A stretch of DNA of 64,000 nt from Candidatus Woesearchaeota archaeon (GTDB lineage Archaea; Nanobdellota; Nanobdellia; Woesearchaeales; JACJVV01). The stretch covers positions 259,474 through 323,473 of the forward strand of contig JACJVV010000002.1 in the NCBI GenBank assembly GCA_020637495.1. Reading direction: 5' to 3'. The position numbers and the translations under genes are program-made. Within the stretch, counting starts at the first letter, position 1. The number at the start of each line of letters is the position of its first letter. The notes under the pieces were generated by a model. That model saw only the letters and a list, made by a program, of their open reading frames with translations, ran no database searches and was not told the origin of the DNA. This document shows, one piece after another, positions 25,502 to 34,912 of this stretch.

Positions 25502-26263
25502 ATGACAGATATTAACATAACATATGAGACGCTCTACGAGATATTGAGGAATGAGAAGAATAGGGAGGACCTGCAGGAGCTATCACCTACATTCTATCAA
25601 GATGTCATAACCTATCTCTCCAAGAACAAAGCTATGCTTGACAAAGCTATCAAGGAGGATTATTCTGACGAGGATAAAGAAGACCTGATCAGGCAAGTCA
25701 AGAACATAAGAAATCTCATAAGAGAGATTTATGAAAGAAGAGAGAAAAAGATAATAAACCTATCATTGAACAAGAGCAGGACACAATCCGACTTAGTAGA
25801 GATAAATACCCTGCTGCCAATGGAGAAGGCATTATATGATGGTGCAACAGATTTCCTGGACAAGTCCAGAAGGGATATACTCCAGAACATGCTCAATGGC
25901 ACAGAGCCAATCCAAGCAAATATCGACGACAATCATGCACTGAAGATGACTGCAGAAAGAAAAGAGAGATCCACAATACATTCCTCTCCGCCGATGAATA
26001 GTCCTGAAAGTAAAGAGGCAATAGAGACATCACAACAGAGCAAGCATTTACCTTCAGATGTTAATGTTAACACAGATGAGAAAGAGATAGGACAGACTGA
26101 AAATCATAAGAGCAACCTATCAATAAAATTCAAAGAGAATGTACCCAAATTCCTAGGAAAGGAGCTTGAAGTTTATGGACCTTATGAACCTGAAGACACT
26201 GCAACCATTCCTTTTGAACTAGCACAAATCTTGATAAACAAAGGCAAAGCAGAGCAGATATGA
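25502..26263 (+). CDS. GINS complex subunit (Gins51-type)
   Basis: 253 aa. The helical A domain at the N-terminus (TYETLYEILRNEKNREDLQE, then VKNIRNLIREIYERREKKI) is followed by a disordered acidic linker (~145-200) and the small B domain at the C-terminus: VPKFLGKELEVYGPYEPEDT, IPFELAQILINKGKAEQI. This A-then-B order is that of Sld5/Psf1-type archaeal GINS, a part of the CMG helicase. It has a leadered start with GTGGGGG upstream. Confidence 0.85.
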   Translation: MTDINITYETLYEILRNEKNREDLQELSPTFYQDVITYLSKNKAMLDKAIKEDYSDEDKEDLIRQVKNIRNLIREIYERREKKIINLSLNKSRTQSDLVEINTLLPMEKALYDGATDFLDKSRRDILQNMLNGTEPIQANIDDNHALKMTAERKERSTIHSSPPMNSPESKEAIETSQQSKHLPSDVNVNTDEKEIGQTENHKSNLSIKFKENVPKFLGKELEVYGPYEPEDTATIPFELAQILINKGKAEQI

Positions 26264-26578
26264 TATAATTATAATATATTCTACAGAAATAGTCCGATAA
26301 CTTAAAATCTTTTAACCTAGAAAAATACCAATTTAAGACCAAAAAATGAATTTTCTAGAGCAAATCCTTCATTTTTCGATATATTATATTGGGAAAACCA
26401 CAACACTTATAAACAGTTTGGGATTTCTTGAATGAATGCATAGTCCTATTTTTCAAGTTCCACTATAAATGCCTATTTGAAGACTAGATATAGCTATGCA
26501 CAAGTGCAATATATTGAGCATATATTGTATAGATGCCTCGGTATCTTGTGCCAACAAGGTACAAGGCGAATGAAATAA
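26264..26578. other. Intergenic region upstream of tRNA-Asp
   Basis: No supported gene. It holds TATA-like motifs at ~26406 (CTTATAAAC) and ~26465 (CTATAAATG), and a stem CTTGAA/TTCAAG. The later TATA-like CATATATTG near 26517 could serve the tRNA. Confidence 0.4.
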
Positions 26579-26651
26579 GCCTTGGTAGTGTAGGGGACTA
26601 TCATGAAGCCCTGTCGAGGCTTCGACCCGCGTTCGAATCGCGGCCAGGGCG
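26579..26651 (+). tRNA. tRNA-Asp (GTC)
   Basis: 73 nt. Acceptor stem GCCTTGG/CCAGGGC (one G-T wobble), anticodon stem AAGCC/GGCTT with loop CTGTCGA giving anticodon GTC, T arm CCGCG-TTCGAAT-CGCGG, discriminator G. D arm GTGT with the weak pairing usual in archaeal tRNA-Asp. No intron and no CCA encoded. Confidence 0.9.
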
Positions 26652-26850
26652 TTTAGTGCACTAATGCATAAGAGCCTTTAGACGCGATTAAAACTGTGTT
26701 TTGTGTCGCGACCATTGGTTTGAAAATCATAAAAAAAGAGAGCTTGACTTTTTAGTTCGGCTCAAAAAAAGCTGACAGATATACATTTGTTGGCTATCGA
26801 AAAAACCGATGCTTTGTATTGTCACAAAGTTCGGATCGTTTCATAGAAAC
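26652..26850. other. Hairpin-rich spacer between two tRNAs
   Basis: 199 bp with several perfect short stems: CGCGA (26683) / TCGCG (26706), an inner AAAAC/GTTTT, CTTTGT (26812) / ACAAAG (26824) and GTTTC (26838) / GAAAC (26846). No open reading frame of note. It may be processing structure of a tRNA transcript or a small RNA. Confidence 0.4.
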
Positions 26851-26976
26851 GAGCCGTTAGCTCAGCCTGGTCAGAGCACAACACTTTTACGCGGAGCGTG
26901 AAAGTAGGACCTTTAGGTCCGTACTTTTAGACGCTAAGAAATGTTGGGGTCGCGAGTTCGAATCTCGTACGGCTCA
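26851..26976 (+). tRNA. tRNA-Lys (TTT) with intron
   Basis: Acceptor GAGCCGT/ACGGCTC (perfect), D stem GCTC/GAGC, anticodon stem CAACA/TGTTG, T arm GCGAG-TTCGAAT-CTCGT, discriminator A. The anticodon loop is interrupted after position 37; removing 26890-26940 gives loop CTTTTAA and anticodon TTT. The insertion site is the canonical archaeal one. CCA is not encoded. Confidence 0.85.
26890..26940 (+). other. tRNA-Lys intron (51 nt)
   Basis: The intron folds into one long hairpin: AGCGT/ACGCT, then AAAGTA/TACTTT, then GGACC-TTTA-GGTCC. Flanking three-base bulges (TAC at the 5' site; AAA at the 3' site) and a four-base central helix with one mismatch give a bulge-helix-bulge, the form cut by archaeal splicing endonuclease. 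Confidence 0.75.
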
Positions 26977-27034
26977 TAAGCAGAAAAAGTCGCACGAGAT
27001 AGAAACTATGTTGCGTATCTCGTACGGCTCATAA
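26962..27034 (+). repeat. Duplicated tRNA-Lys 3' end
   Basis: ATCTCGTACGGCTCATAA occurs at 26962-26979 (T stem to just past the tRNA end) and is repeated exactly at 27017-27034, period 55. Between them ACGAGATA and TATCTCGT also form a hairpin. Such 18-bp repeats of a tRNA 3' end are typical remains of an integration site. Confidence 0.6.
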
Positions 27035-27074
27035 TATTTACATTTAATTTCATCAAATTCATAGAGGAGAAAAA

Positions 27075-27323
27075 ATGGCCAAGAAAACAAAACTCGTTAT
27101 TGAAAAGCACAATCTTATCCCGAAGCACTCAGTGTGCAACGACAAGGAAAAACAGCAAGTATATGAAAAATATGGCACGACCGAAAGGGAGATGCCTAAG
27201 ATTTCTTCCCAGGATGCAGCGCTTGCAAGCCTGAAAGTAAAGAAACATGATCTTATAAAGATTGAAAGAGAGGATGGATTCTCAGGGAAGACAGTATTTT
27301 ACAGGGTGGTAGCTGATGAATGA
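27075..27323 (+). CDS. rpoH: RNA polymerase subunit H
   Basis: 82 aa, homologue of eukaryotic Rpb5 C-terminal domain. The core LIPKHSVCNDKEKQQVYEKY and QDAALASLKVKKHDLIKI and the ending GKTVFYRVV match archaeal RpoH. AGAGGAGAAAAA precedes the ATG. It opens the RNA polymerase operon and its stop overlaps the rpoB2 start as ATGA. Confidence 0.93.
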   Translation: MAKKTKLVIEKHNLIPKHSVCNDKEKQQVYEKYGTTEREMPKISSQDAALASLKVKKHDLIKIEREDGFSGKTVFYRVVADE

Positions 27324-28804
27324 GAAATCAAAAAGTATTGATAAGGAAGTATTTCCAGGAGAATAGCCTGGTCCAGGCAAATATTGAGTCATTCAACCAA
27401 TTTATTGACGTCGAGCTCAAGAAGATAATCGAAGAGAATAGGGAGATAGAGCCAACAATCATCCCTCAGAATGTAGACGACTTCAAGATAAAGCTTGACA
27501 GGATATACATCTCAAAACCTGAGATAATCGAGGCTGATGGGTCAAAGAGAGAGATCAAGCCAGTCGAAGCAAGACTGAGGAAGATGACTTATGCAGCACC
27601 TATGTATATAGAGATTTCTGCTCACATAAACGGAGTTCAGCGTGAAGCGTTCACATCACAGATCGCTTCTATCCCTATAATGCTCAAAAGCAAGTACTGC
27701 TACCTGAACAAGAAGTCAAGGGATGAACTGATAAAGGAAGGAGAGGATCCAGACGACCCAGGTGGATATTTCATAGTCAATGGAAGCGAGAAGATTCTTA
27801 TTGCAGTCGAGGACCTTGCGGCAAATAACCTGATAATCGAACCTTCAGACAAGGATTCAAGATCAATGACCTCTAAGATGTTCTCAGAGAAAGGATCATT
27901 CAAGATACCTCATACAATAGAGAAAGAGAAGAACGGCATCTATACCATCACTTTCACAAGGGTTAAGAAGATACCTGTCGTGCTTCTTGTCAAGGCCTTA
28001 GGGATGCTCAAGGACGAAGAGATCATGAAAGGCATCTCAACGAAGCATCAATACGATGAAGCATTGGTGAATCTTTATGAGTTCGTAGATGTAAAATCTG
28101 CAGAGGATGCACTTGATCTTGTCGCAAAGAAGATAGGCATAACGCAATCAAAGGAAGTCAGGCTGCAACGTATGTACGAGATCCTAGACAAATACCTGCT
28201 TCCTAATATAGGGACAGAGCCAGAGGATAGGCAAGTAAAGGCATTCAATCTTCTGAAGATGCTCAACAGGCAGATACTTACAGCAAGAGGCATATGCCCT
28301 ACTGATGACAAGGACCATTATGAGAACAAGAGGCTCAAGCTTAGCGGTGACCTGCTCGCTGACCTTCTACGTGTCAACATAAAGGTATTGATTGGTGATC
28401 TCCTATACAACTTCCAGAGGATAGTCAAGAGAGGAAAATTCCCATCAATCAAAGTTATCATAAGAGACAAGCTTCTCACATCAAGGATATACTCCTCAAT
28501 GGCAACAGGGAACTGGGTCGGAGGAAGGAAAGGTATATCACAGAGGATCCAAAGGATCAACTATCTTGATACCCTTTCACATCTACAACGAGTAGTCAGT
28601 CCATTGTCCACGACGCAAGAGAATTTCCTTGCAAGGGAACTACACCCTACACATTATGGAAGACTATGTCCTATAGAGACTCCTGAAGGTACAAACATCG
28701 GCCTGAGGAAGAACATGTCCCTGACGACACACATTTCAACATATACTGATGAACAAGAAGTCCTTAAGCAATTGAAGAACTTAGGGCTCAAAGCAATAAG
28801 GTGA
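27320..28804 (+). CDS. rpoB2: RNA polymerase subunit B'' (N-terminal half of B)
   Basis: 494 aa. Carries the beta-subunit lobe and protrusion (GGYFIVNGSEKILIAVEDLA) and fork (VSPLSTTQENFLARELHPTH, YGRLCPIETPEGTNIGLRKN). The B subunit is split here as in many euryarchaea and DPANN; the second half follows directly. Start is the ATGA overlap with rpoH. Confidence 0.93.
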   Translation: MRNQKVLIRKYFQENSLVQANIESFNQFIDVELKKIIEENREIEPTIIPQNVDDFKIKLDRIYISKPEIIEADGSKREIKPVEARLRKMTYAAPMYIEISAHINGVQREAFTSQIASIPIMLKSKYCYLNKKSRDELIKEGEDPDDPGGYFIVNGSEKILIAVEDLAANNLIIEPSDKDSRSMTSKMFSEKGSFKIPHTIEKEKNGIYTITFTRVKKIPVVLLVKALGMLKDEEIMKGISTKHQYDEALVNLYEFVDVKSAEDALDLVAKKIGITQSKEVRLQRMYEILDKYLLPNIGTEPEDRQVKAFNLLKMLNRQILTARGICPTDDKDHYENKRLKLSGDLLADLLRVNIKVLIGDLLYNFQRIVKRGKFPSIKVIIRDKLLTSRIYSSMATGNWVGGRKGISQRIQRINYLDTLSHLQRVVSPLSTTQENFLARELHPTHYGRLCPIETPEGTNIGLRKNMSLTTHISTYTDEQEVLKQLKNLGLKAIR

Positions 28805-28809
28805 TACTC

Positions 28810-30612
28810 ATGACAGAAGTTTATCTTAACGGAATCTATGCAGGAGAAGTCGAGGATGCGAATGAATTCATCCAACAGCTCAGGAATGAGAGAAGGAAAG
28901 GGATACTCTCAAACAATATCAATTTCAAGTACAAGGAGAATGAGGACGGCATTTATGTGGAATCATCTCCTGGAAGAGCAAGAAGGCCCTTAGTTATTGT
29001 CAAGGACGGCAAATCAAGCCTTACTGATGCGCACATAAAGCAGCTACAGAAGAATGAGCTGACATGGAAAGACCTGGTCGAGCAGGGTGTTCTTGAATAT
29101 ATCGATGCTGGTGAAGAAGAATCTACAATGATCGCACTAAGGGAAGAAGATATAACTCCTGAGCATACACATGTCGAGATCTCACCTATGCTTATGCTGG
29201 GATTATGCACATCGCTTGTGCCATTCTCAGAATATTGCCCTTCATCACGTATCAACGGAGGGAGCAAGAACCAGAAGCAAGCTTTAGGATTCTACATCGC
29301 AAACTATCCGATAAGGATGGATATGGATGTATCATTGCTGAACAGCCCTCAGAAACCTATCGTCCAGACGATAATGCATGATATTAGCGAATACAACAAG
29401 CATCCTTCAGGACAGAATGTCGTCGTAGCGATAATGAGCTACAAAGGTTACAACATGGACGACAGCGTAATCATTAATCAAGGTTCCATCCAGAGAGGAT
29501 ATGGAAGATCAACATATTACAGGCCTGCAGTTGCAGAGCAATTAAGATATAGCGGTGGTCTTGTCGATGAGATAGGTATACCTGACAAGGATGTCAAGGG
29601 CTACAAATCAGAGAAGGATTACAGGCTACTAGAAGACGATGGCATCATCTCATCCGAGACAACAGTTTCTGAAGATGATGTGCTTATAGGAAAGACATCA
29701 CCTCCTAGATTCTTGAGTAGCATGGATGAATATAATCTTGCTGTGAACCTTAGAAGGGAAAGCAGCATATCAATGAAGCACGGAGAGAAAGGTGTTATTG
29801 ATTTTGTTCTAGTCACAGAGAATAGTGAAGGAAATAAGCAGGTCCAGGTTAGGATAAGAGAGACAAAGATCCCAGAGATAGGTGATAAGTTCACCTCAAG
29901 ATACGGACAGAAGGGAGTAATCGGACTGATAGTCCCTCATCAGGATATGCCATTCTCATCAAGCGGAATGATTCCTGACTTGATCTTCTCACCGCACGGT
30001 ATCCCATCCAGGATGACAGTTGCTCACTTGCTTGAGAGCGTCGCTGGAAAAGTTGGAGCCCTTAGCGGCAGATACATAGATGGTACTGTCTTTGACGGAG
30101 AGAAAGAATTCGACCTGAGAGATGAATTGCTGAGGCATGGCTTCAGGGAGAATGGTACTGAACTTATGTACAATGGTATAACAGGAGAAGCTTTCGAAGT
30201 GAAAGTGTTCATCGGAAGCCAGTATTACATGAAACTTAAGCACATGGTATCAAACAAGATGCACTCAAGAGCAAGAGGACCAATACAGCTCCTCACAAGA
30301 CAGCCTACTGAAGGTAGAGCCAAAGAAGGAGGTCTTAGGCTTGGAGAGATGGAGAAGGATACATTCGTCGCTCACGGTGCATCACTGTTGCTCAAGGAAA
30401 GGTTTGATTCAGACAGGACAATACTTCCTGTATGCGAAGGGTCAGGACTCCTTGCAGTGCATGATACATTCAGGAACAAGAAATTCTCCCAGATACTAGG
30501 AGAAGGCGCAGAGATTAATGATATAGAGATGAGTTATGCGTTCAAGCTTTTCCTCGACGAGTTGAAAAGCCTGGGAATATACCCTAAGCTTGTGCTGAAG
30601 AACAAGTATTGA
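28810..30612 (+). CDS. rpoB1: RNA polymerase subunit B' (C-terminal half of B)
   Basis: 600 aa. Holds the catalytic-centre parts of B: MSYKGYNMDDSVIINQGS, DKFTSRYGQKGVIG and SPHGIPSRMTVAHLLE, plus the terminal SYAFKLFLDEL clamp segment. The C-terminal zinc ribbon is degenerate: where homologues have CxxCG...CPxCG, it reads PVCEGSGLLA then FSQILGEGAEI, leaving one of four cysteines. Start is ATG 28810 after AAGGTGAT; a GTG at 28801 overlaps the rpoB2 stop and is the alternative. Confidence 0.92.
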   Translation: MTEVYLNGIYAGEVEDANEFIQQLRNERRKGILSNNINFKYKENEDGIYVESSPGRARRPLVIVKDGKSSLTDAHIKQLQKNELTWKDLVEQGVLEYIDAGEEESTMIALREEDITPEHTHVEISPMLMLGLCTSLVPFSEYCPSSRINGGSKNQKQALGFYIANYPIRMDMDVSLLNSPQKPIVQTIMHDISEYNKHPSGQNVVVAIMSYKGYNMDDSVIINQGSIQRGYGRSTYYRPAVAEQLRYSGGLVDEIGIPDKDVKGYKSEKDYRLLEDDGIISSETTVSEDDVLIGKTSPPRFLSSMDEYNLAVNLRRESSISMKHGEKGVIDFVLVTENSEGNKQVQVRIRETKIPEIGDKFTSRYGQKGVIGLIVPHQDMPFSSSGMIPDLIFSPHGIPSRMTVAHLLESVAGKVGALSGRYIDGTVFDGEKEFDLRDELLRHGFRENGTELMYNGITGEAFEVKVFIGSQYYMKLKHMVSNKMHSRARGPIQLLTRQPTEGRAKEGGLRLGEMEKDTFVAHGASLLLKERFDSDRTILPVCEGSGLLAVHDTFRNKKFSQILGEGAEINDIEMSYAFKLFLDELKSLGIYPKLVLKNKY

Positions 30613-30641
30613 TCATATAATATAACTGAGGTTCACAAAAA

Positions 30642-33410
30642 ATGCCAGAAGAAATGGAAATCAAAAAAGACGAGATGCCTGAGACATCATCCGATGATGC
30701 AAAGGTAGATGAGACTACTCAAACAAAGGAGACAGCTGAAGAGAGCGAGAAGAAAGAGACAGCTGAGAAGCCTGAGAACGATGGATATGAACCAGGACAT
30801 AGCTACGAAGACTTCGTGCACAAGGAAGTTAAAGAAATAGTATTCGGAGTCCTTTCACCTCAGATGATCAAGAAGATGGCTACTGTAAAGATAGTCACAC
30901 CTGAGCTCTACGACAGGGAAGGTTACCCTGTAGATGGTGGCCTCATGGATGTCAAGATGGGTGTCATCGATCCTGGACTCAAATGCCCTATCGACGGTAA
31001 GAAATTGAAGGACTGCCCTGGCTATTTCGGATATATCGAACTGGCAAGACCGGTAATACACATCAATTTCGTCAAGTATGCTTATGATATTCTGAGGAGC
31101 ACATGCAAAGAGTGCGGCAGGATCCTGCTTACAACGCAAAAGCTCAATAAGCTCAAATCTGATATAGACTTCATGCAGAAGAAAGAGGACTATGAAGGTA
31201 TAAGGGCTCTCACAAAGAGCATCATGGTATCAGCAAGAGCTAAATCAACAACAAAATGCCCACACTGCAAAGCAAAGCAGGAGGGAGTAAAGCTTGAGAA
31301 GCCTACAACATTCATGGAGAATGAGAAGAGGCTATCACCAATTGAGGTAAGGACAAGGCTTGAGAAAGTGACGGATGACGATTGCTTCTTCTTCGGCCTT
31401 AACCCAAAGAGCATAAGACCTGAATGGATGGTACTGACAATAATGCCAATACCACCGGTCACCATGAGACCGAGCATCACGCTTGAATCCGGTGAAAGAT
31501 CAGAAGACGACCTGACACACAAGCTAGGAGACATCGTAAGGATCAACCAGCGTCTGTTTGAGAACATAAACGCAGGAGCTCCTGAGATAATCATCGAAGA
31601 CTTATGGGACTTATTGCAATACCACATAACGACATTCTTTGACAATAATATTCCGCAGATCCCTCCTGCAAGACATAGGAGCGGACAACCTCTCAAGACA
31701 ATCACTGAGAGAGTATCAAGCAAGGAAGGAAGGATTAGGCATAACCTTGCAGGTAAGAGGACAAACTTCAGCGCAAGAACTGCAATCTCACCTGACCCTA
31801 TGCTTGAGATCAACGAAGTAGGAGTACCGCAACTAATCGCAATGAACCTTACTGTTCCTGAAAGGGTCACTGCAGCAAACATGGAATATCTGAAGCAGTA
31901 TATCAAGCGTGGTCCTAAGGAATACCCTGGATGCAATTATATAATCAGGCCAGATGGAAGAAAGAAGAGGATTACAGATGAGACTCAAGAAGCATCTCTT
32001 GAAGAGCTTCAGCCAGGATACATCGTCGAGAGGCATCTTATGGACGGAGACATTGCCCTGTTCAACAGGCAGCCTTCATTGCACAGGATGTCAATGATGT
32101 GCCACAAGGTAAGAGTATTGCCAGGAAAGACATTGAGGCTAAATCCGGCAGTTTGCGTACCATATAACGCTGACTTCGACGGAGACGAGATGAACCTGCA
32201 TATCCCTCAGACTGAAGAAGCAAGAGCAGAGGCTGAGATACTTATGCTTGTACAGACACAGATGATATCCCCTAGATACGGATTGTCAATCATCGGCTGC
32301 ACACAGGACGCAATCTCTGGGAATTATATATTGACAAAAGGGTTGAAATTGAAATACAAGGATGCTGTTGACCTGCTATACAAGGCAGGGATCAAGGAAT
32401 TCGGAAAGCTCCCTAAGAAGGAATGGGTAGATGGAAAAGAAGTCTTCAGCGTTCTTCTTCCTGATGATTTCAACTTCACGGGTCATTCAAAGATCAAGCC
32501 TGACCCATTGCCTAAGAAAGGCGAGAAACATGATTATAATGTGATAATCGAAGACGGAAAGCTGATCTCTGGAGTAATGGACCAGGCAAACCTTGGAGAA
32601 GGTTCAGGTCTGCTTCTGAGAAATCTTTACAAGGTATATGGACCTGATAAGATGATCGAGTTCATGGGAAAGATATTCAGGCTAGGGATCGAAGTCCTAT
32701 TGAAGACTGGATTCAGCGTCGGACTTTCACAGACTGATATGCCAAAGCTTGCACGTGAAGCTATTGATACTGAACTGACAGATGCTGTTACTGATGTCAA
32801 TCAGATGATTGCAGATTTCCACGCAGACAAGCTTGAGCCATATCCTGGAAGGAGTGTTGCAGAGACACTGGAACTGAACATCCTTGAGAGGCTTAATAGC
32901 GCAAGGAACAAGACAGGTAAGATTGTACAGGATAGTGCGGACAAGTCAGCTAGCTTGATAGTCATGATAGATTCAGGAGCTCGTGGTAAGAACCTTAACC
33001 TTGCACAGATGTCAGCTTGCATTGGGCAACAGGCATTGCGTGGAAAGAGGATCGAGAAAGGATACCATGAGAGGACGCTTCCACATTTCAAGAAAGGAGA
33101 GCTCTCACCGAATGCAAGAGGATTCATAAGGGACGGATTCAAGAAAGGAATGACTCCTCATGAATATTTCTTCGCTGCAATGACTGGAAGGGATAGCCTG
33201 ATGGATACGGCATTGAGAACGCCTAAGTCCGGATACCTATACAGAAGGCTTGCTAACGCATTGCAGGATGTAAAGGTTGAGTATGATGATACAGTAAGGG
33301 ATGCTGCAGAGAAGATCATCCAGTTCGAATACAGTGAGGATGGGATTGATGTATCCAAATCAGAAGGCGGAATAATCAACGTCGATAGAATCATTGAGGA
33401 GACAAAATAG
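30642..33410 (+). CDS. rpoA1: RNA polymerase subunit A'
   Basis: 922 aa. The catalytic loop NADFDGDEMNLHIPQ is intact, and bridge-helix and cleft motifs (FNRQPSLHRMSMM, ARTAISPDP) are present. Two oddities: an extra ~55-residue Lys/Glu/Thr-rich N-terminus (IKKDEMPETSSDDAKVDETT) before the usual start of homology, and a changed first zinc site, CPIDGKKLKDCPGYFGYIEL, where relatives have CPxC...CPGHFGH. The second site, CKECG/CPHC, is complete. SD GAGGTTC precedes the ATG. Confidence 0.93.
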   Translation: MPEEMEIKKDEMPETSSDDAKVDETTQTKETAEESEKKETAEKPENDGYEPGHSYEDFVHKEVKEIVFGVLSPQMIKKMATVKIVTPELYDREGYPVDGGLMDVKMGVIDPGLKCPIDGKKLKDCPGYFGYIELARPVIHINFVKYAYDILRSTCKECGRILLTTQKLNKLKSDIDFMQKKEDYEGIRALTKSIMVSARAKSTTKCPHCKAKQEGVKLEKPTTFMENEKRLSPIEVRTRLEKVTDDDCFFFGLNPKSIRPEWMVLTIMPIPPVTMRPSITLESGERSEDDLTHKLGDIVRINQRLFENINAGAPEIIIEDLWDLLQYHITTFFDNNIPQIPPARHRSGQPLKTITERVSSKEGRIRHNLAGKRTNFSARTAISPDPMLEINEVGVPQLIAMNLTVPERVTAANMEYLKQYIKRGPKEYPGCNYIIRPDGRKKRITDETQEASLEELQPGYIVERHLMDGDIALFNRQPSLHRMSMMCHKVRVLPGKTLRLNPAVCVPYNADFDGDEMNLHIPQTEEARAEAEILMLVQTQMISPRYGLSIIGCTQDAISGNYILTKGLKLKYKDAVDLLYKAGIKEFGKLPKKEWVDGKEVFSVLLPDDFNFTGHSKIKPDPLPKKGEKHDYNVIIEDGKLISGVMDQANLGEGSGLLLRNLYKVYGPDKMIEFMGKIFRLGIEVLLKTGFSVGLSQTDMPKLAREAIDTELTDAVTDVNQMIADFHADKLEPYPGRSVAETLELNILERLNSARNKTGKIVQDSADKSASLIVMIDSGARGKNLNLAQMSACIGQQALRGKRIEKGYHERTLPHFKKGELSPNARGFIRDGFKKGMTPHEYFFAAMTGRDSLMDTALRTPKSGYLYRRLANALQDVKVEYDDTVRDAAEKIIQFEYSEDGIDVSKSEGGIINVDRIIEETK

Positions 33411-33421
33411 GAGGTTCCAAG

Positions 33422-34549
33422 ATGTCCATTTACACAGAATTCAAAGACAAGATGCCAGCTTATCTGCTGGAAGAAGTTAAGAAGAAGGTACCTGATAATA
33501 TTTCAGATAAGAGACTCAAGGCCATACTTGAAAGGATAGCGGATGAGTACAAGAAGACAAAGGTAGAGCCTGGTGAATGTGTAGGCATAGTTGCTGCTGA
33601 ATCTATCGGAGAACCTGGTACACAGATGACATTGAACACGTTCCACTTCGCTGGAGTCGCAGAGATGAACGTCACTATGGGTCTTCCAAGGATAATAGAG
33701 ATACTTGATGCGAAGAAGACATTGTCTTCCCCTATGACAGAGATATTCATCAAAAAAAGTGTCGCAAATGAGAAAAATGTCAGGGAATATGCTATTAGGA
33801 TAGTGGAAAGGACGCTAGAGAGTGCTATCGATAGCATAGAGATAAACATTACAGGACAAAGAATTGATCTTCAGCTGAAGAGCGACAAGCTCAAGGATTA
33901 TGGCCTAACAAAAGGACAGATAATAAAATTGCTCACAAAGAACTTGAAAGGGGTCACTGTCAAGGAAAAGGACGACATCATAACTGTCAGCCTCAAGACA
34001 AAGGAAAACCTGATAAATGATCTTTATACATACAAGGAGAAGATAAAAGGGATGTATATCTCAGGAGTCAAAGGACTCAAGCAGGTTCTTCCGGTCAGGA
34101 AGGATGATGAGTATATGATCCTAGCTTCTGGACTAAATCTAAGAGAGATACTTGAGCTAGATTTCGTAGATAGCGAAAGGACAAGATCAAATGATATCTA
34201 TGAGATAAAAGAAGTTCTTGGAATTGAAGCTGCTAGACAAGCAATAATCAATGAAGTGTTCAAGGTTATCGAAGCACAAGGTCTAAACGTCGATATAAGG
34301 CACATCAAGCTCGTCGCTGACACCATGTGCCAGACTGGAGAGATAAAGGGTATAACAAGATTTGGAGTCGTAAACCAGAAAGCTTCAGTCCTTGCAAGAG
34401 CATCATTTGAGACGCCTATAAAGCACGTTATCGAAGCATCATTGCTAGGAGAGCGTGATGAATTGACATCCGTCGTCGAGAACGTAATGATCAACCAGCC
34501 TATACCAGTAGGCACTGGACTTCCTGGACTGATCACAAAGGTGAAATAG
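33422..34549 (+). CDS. rpoA2: RNA polymerase subunit A''
   Basis: 375 aa, C-terminal part of the largest subunit. Trigger-loop and jaw motifs are present (VGIVAAESIGEPGTQMTLNT, FHFAGVAEMNVTMGLPRIIE, and VVNQKASVLARASFETPIKH). Strong AGGAGGT lies 9 bp before the ATG, 12 bp after the rpoA1 stop. Confidence 0.93.
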   Translation: MSIYTEFKDKMPAYLLEEVKKKVPDNISDKRLKAILERIADEYKKTKVEPGECVGIVAAESIGEPGTQMTLNTFHFAGVAEMNVTMGLPRIIEILDAKKTLSSPMTEIFIKKSVANEKNVREYAIRIVERTLESAIDSIEINITGQRIDLQLKSDKLKDYGLTKGQIIKLLTKNLKGVTVKEKDDIITVSLKTKENLINDLYTYKEKIKGMYISGVKGLKQVLPVRKDDEYMILASGLNLREILELDFVDSERTRSNDIYEIKEVLGIEAARQAIINEVFKVIEAQGLNVDIRHIKLVADTMCQTGEIKGITRFGVVNQKASVLARASFETPIKHVIEASLLGERDELTSVVENVMINQPIPVGTGLPGLITKVK

Positions 34550-34605
34550 ATTTATTTTTAATCAAGAGAAAGAATTATTACGCCGAGGCTAACTGCAACA
34601 AACAG

Positions 34606-34617
34606 TAACCTTTAAAA
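34606..34617 (+). promoter_or_regulatory. TATA box for rpl30e-nusA-rps12-rps7
   Basis: AACCTTTAAAAA ends ~26 bp before the rpl30e ATG, so the ribosomal part of the operon may also be transcribed on its own from a leaderless start. Confidence 0.45.
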
Positions 34618-34642
34618 AGGGCCTATAATTCACCGATATAAC

Positions 34643-34912
34643 ATGGCACAAACAACTGTCGATGAACTGAAAAAGCTGGCACAGAAAGAAACTATCGTGT
34701 TCGGCAGCAACGAAGTACTTAGGAAACTCAAACGTGGCCAGATAAAGAAGATATTCTTGGCATCTAATGTCCCAGCTGATATTGAAGAAGACATAAGACA
34801 TAATGCAGGAATTGCTAAAGTTGAGATTGAAGTTGTAGGTATGCCTAACGACGAGTTTGGCATGGTTTTCAAGAGAGTTCATCCAGTATTGACTATGGGC
34901 ATTGCTAAATGA
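34643..34912 (+). CDS. rpl30e: Ribosomal protein L30e-type
   Basis: 89 aa of the L7Ae/L30e family (AQKETIVFGSNEVLRKLKRG, KKIFLASNVPADIEEDI). Located between rpoA2 and nusA as in other archaea, which supports L30e over L7Ae. Its stop overlaps the nusA start as ATGA. Confidence 0.88.
   Translation: MAQTTVDELKKLAQKETIVFGSNEVLRKLKRGQIKKIFLASNVPADIEEDIRHNAGIAKVEIEVVGMPNDEFGMVFKRVHPVLTMGIAK

Noticed and set aside
26346..26435. 29-codon frame upstream of tRNA-Asp
   Set aside because: No ribosome site or TATA in the right place, and no conserved features.
26990..27034. A third tRNA
   Set aside because: Only the 3' end (T stem and acceptor half) is present; D and anticodon arms are missing.
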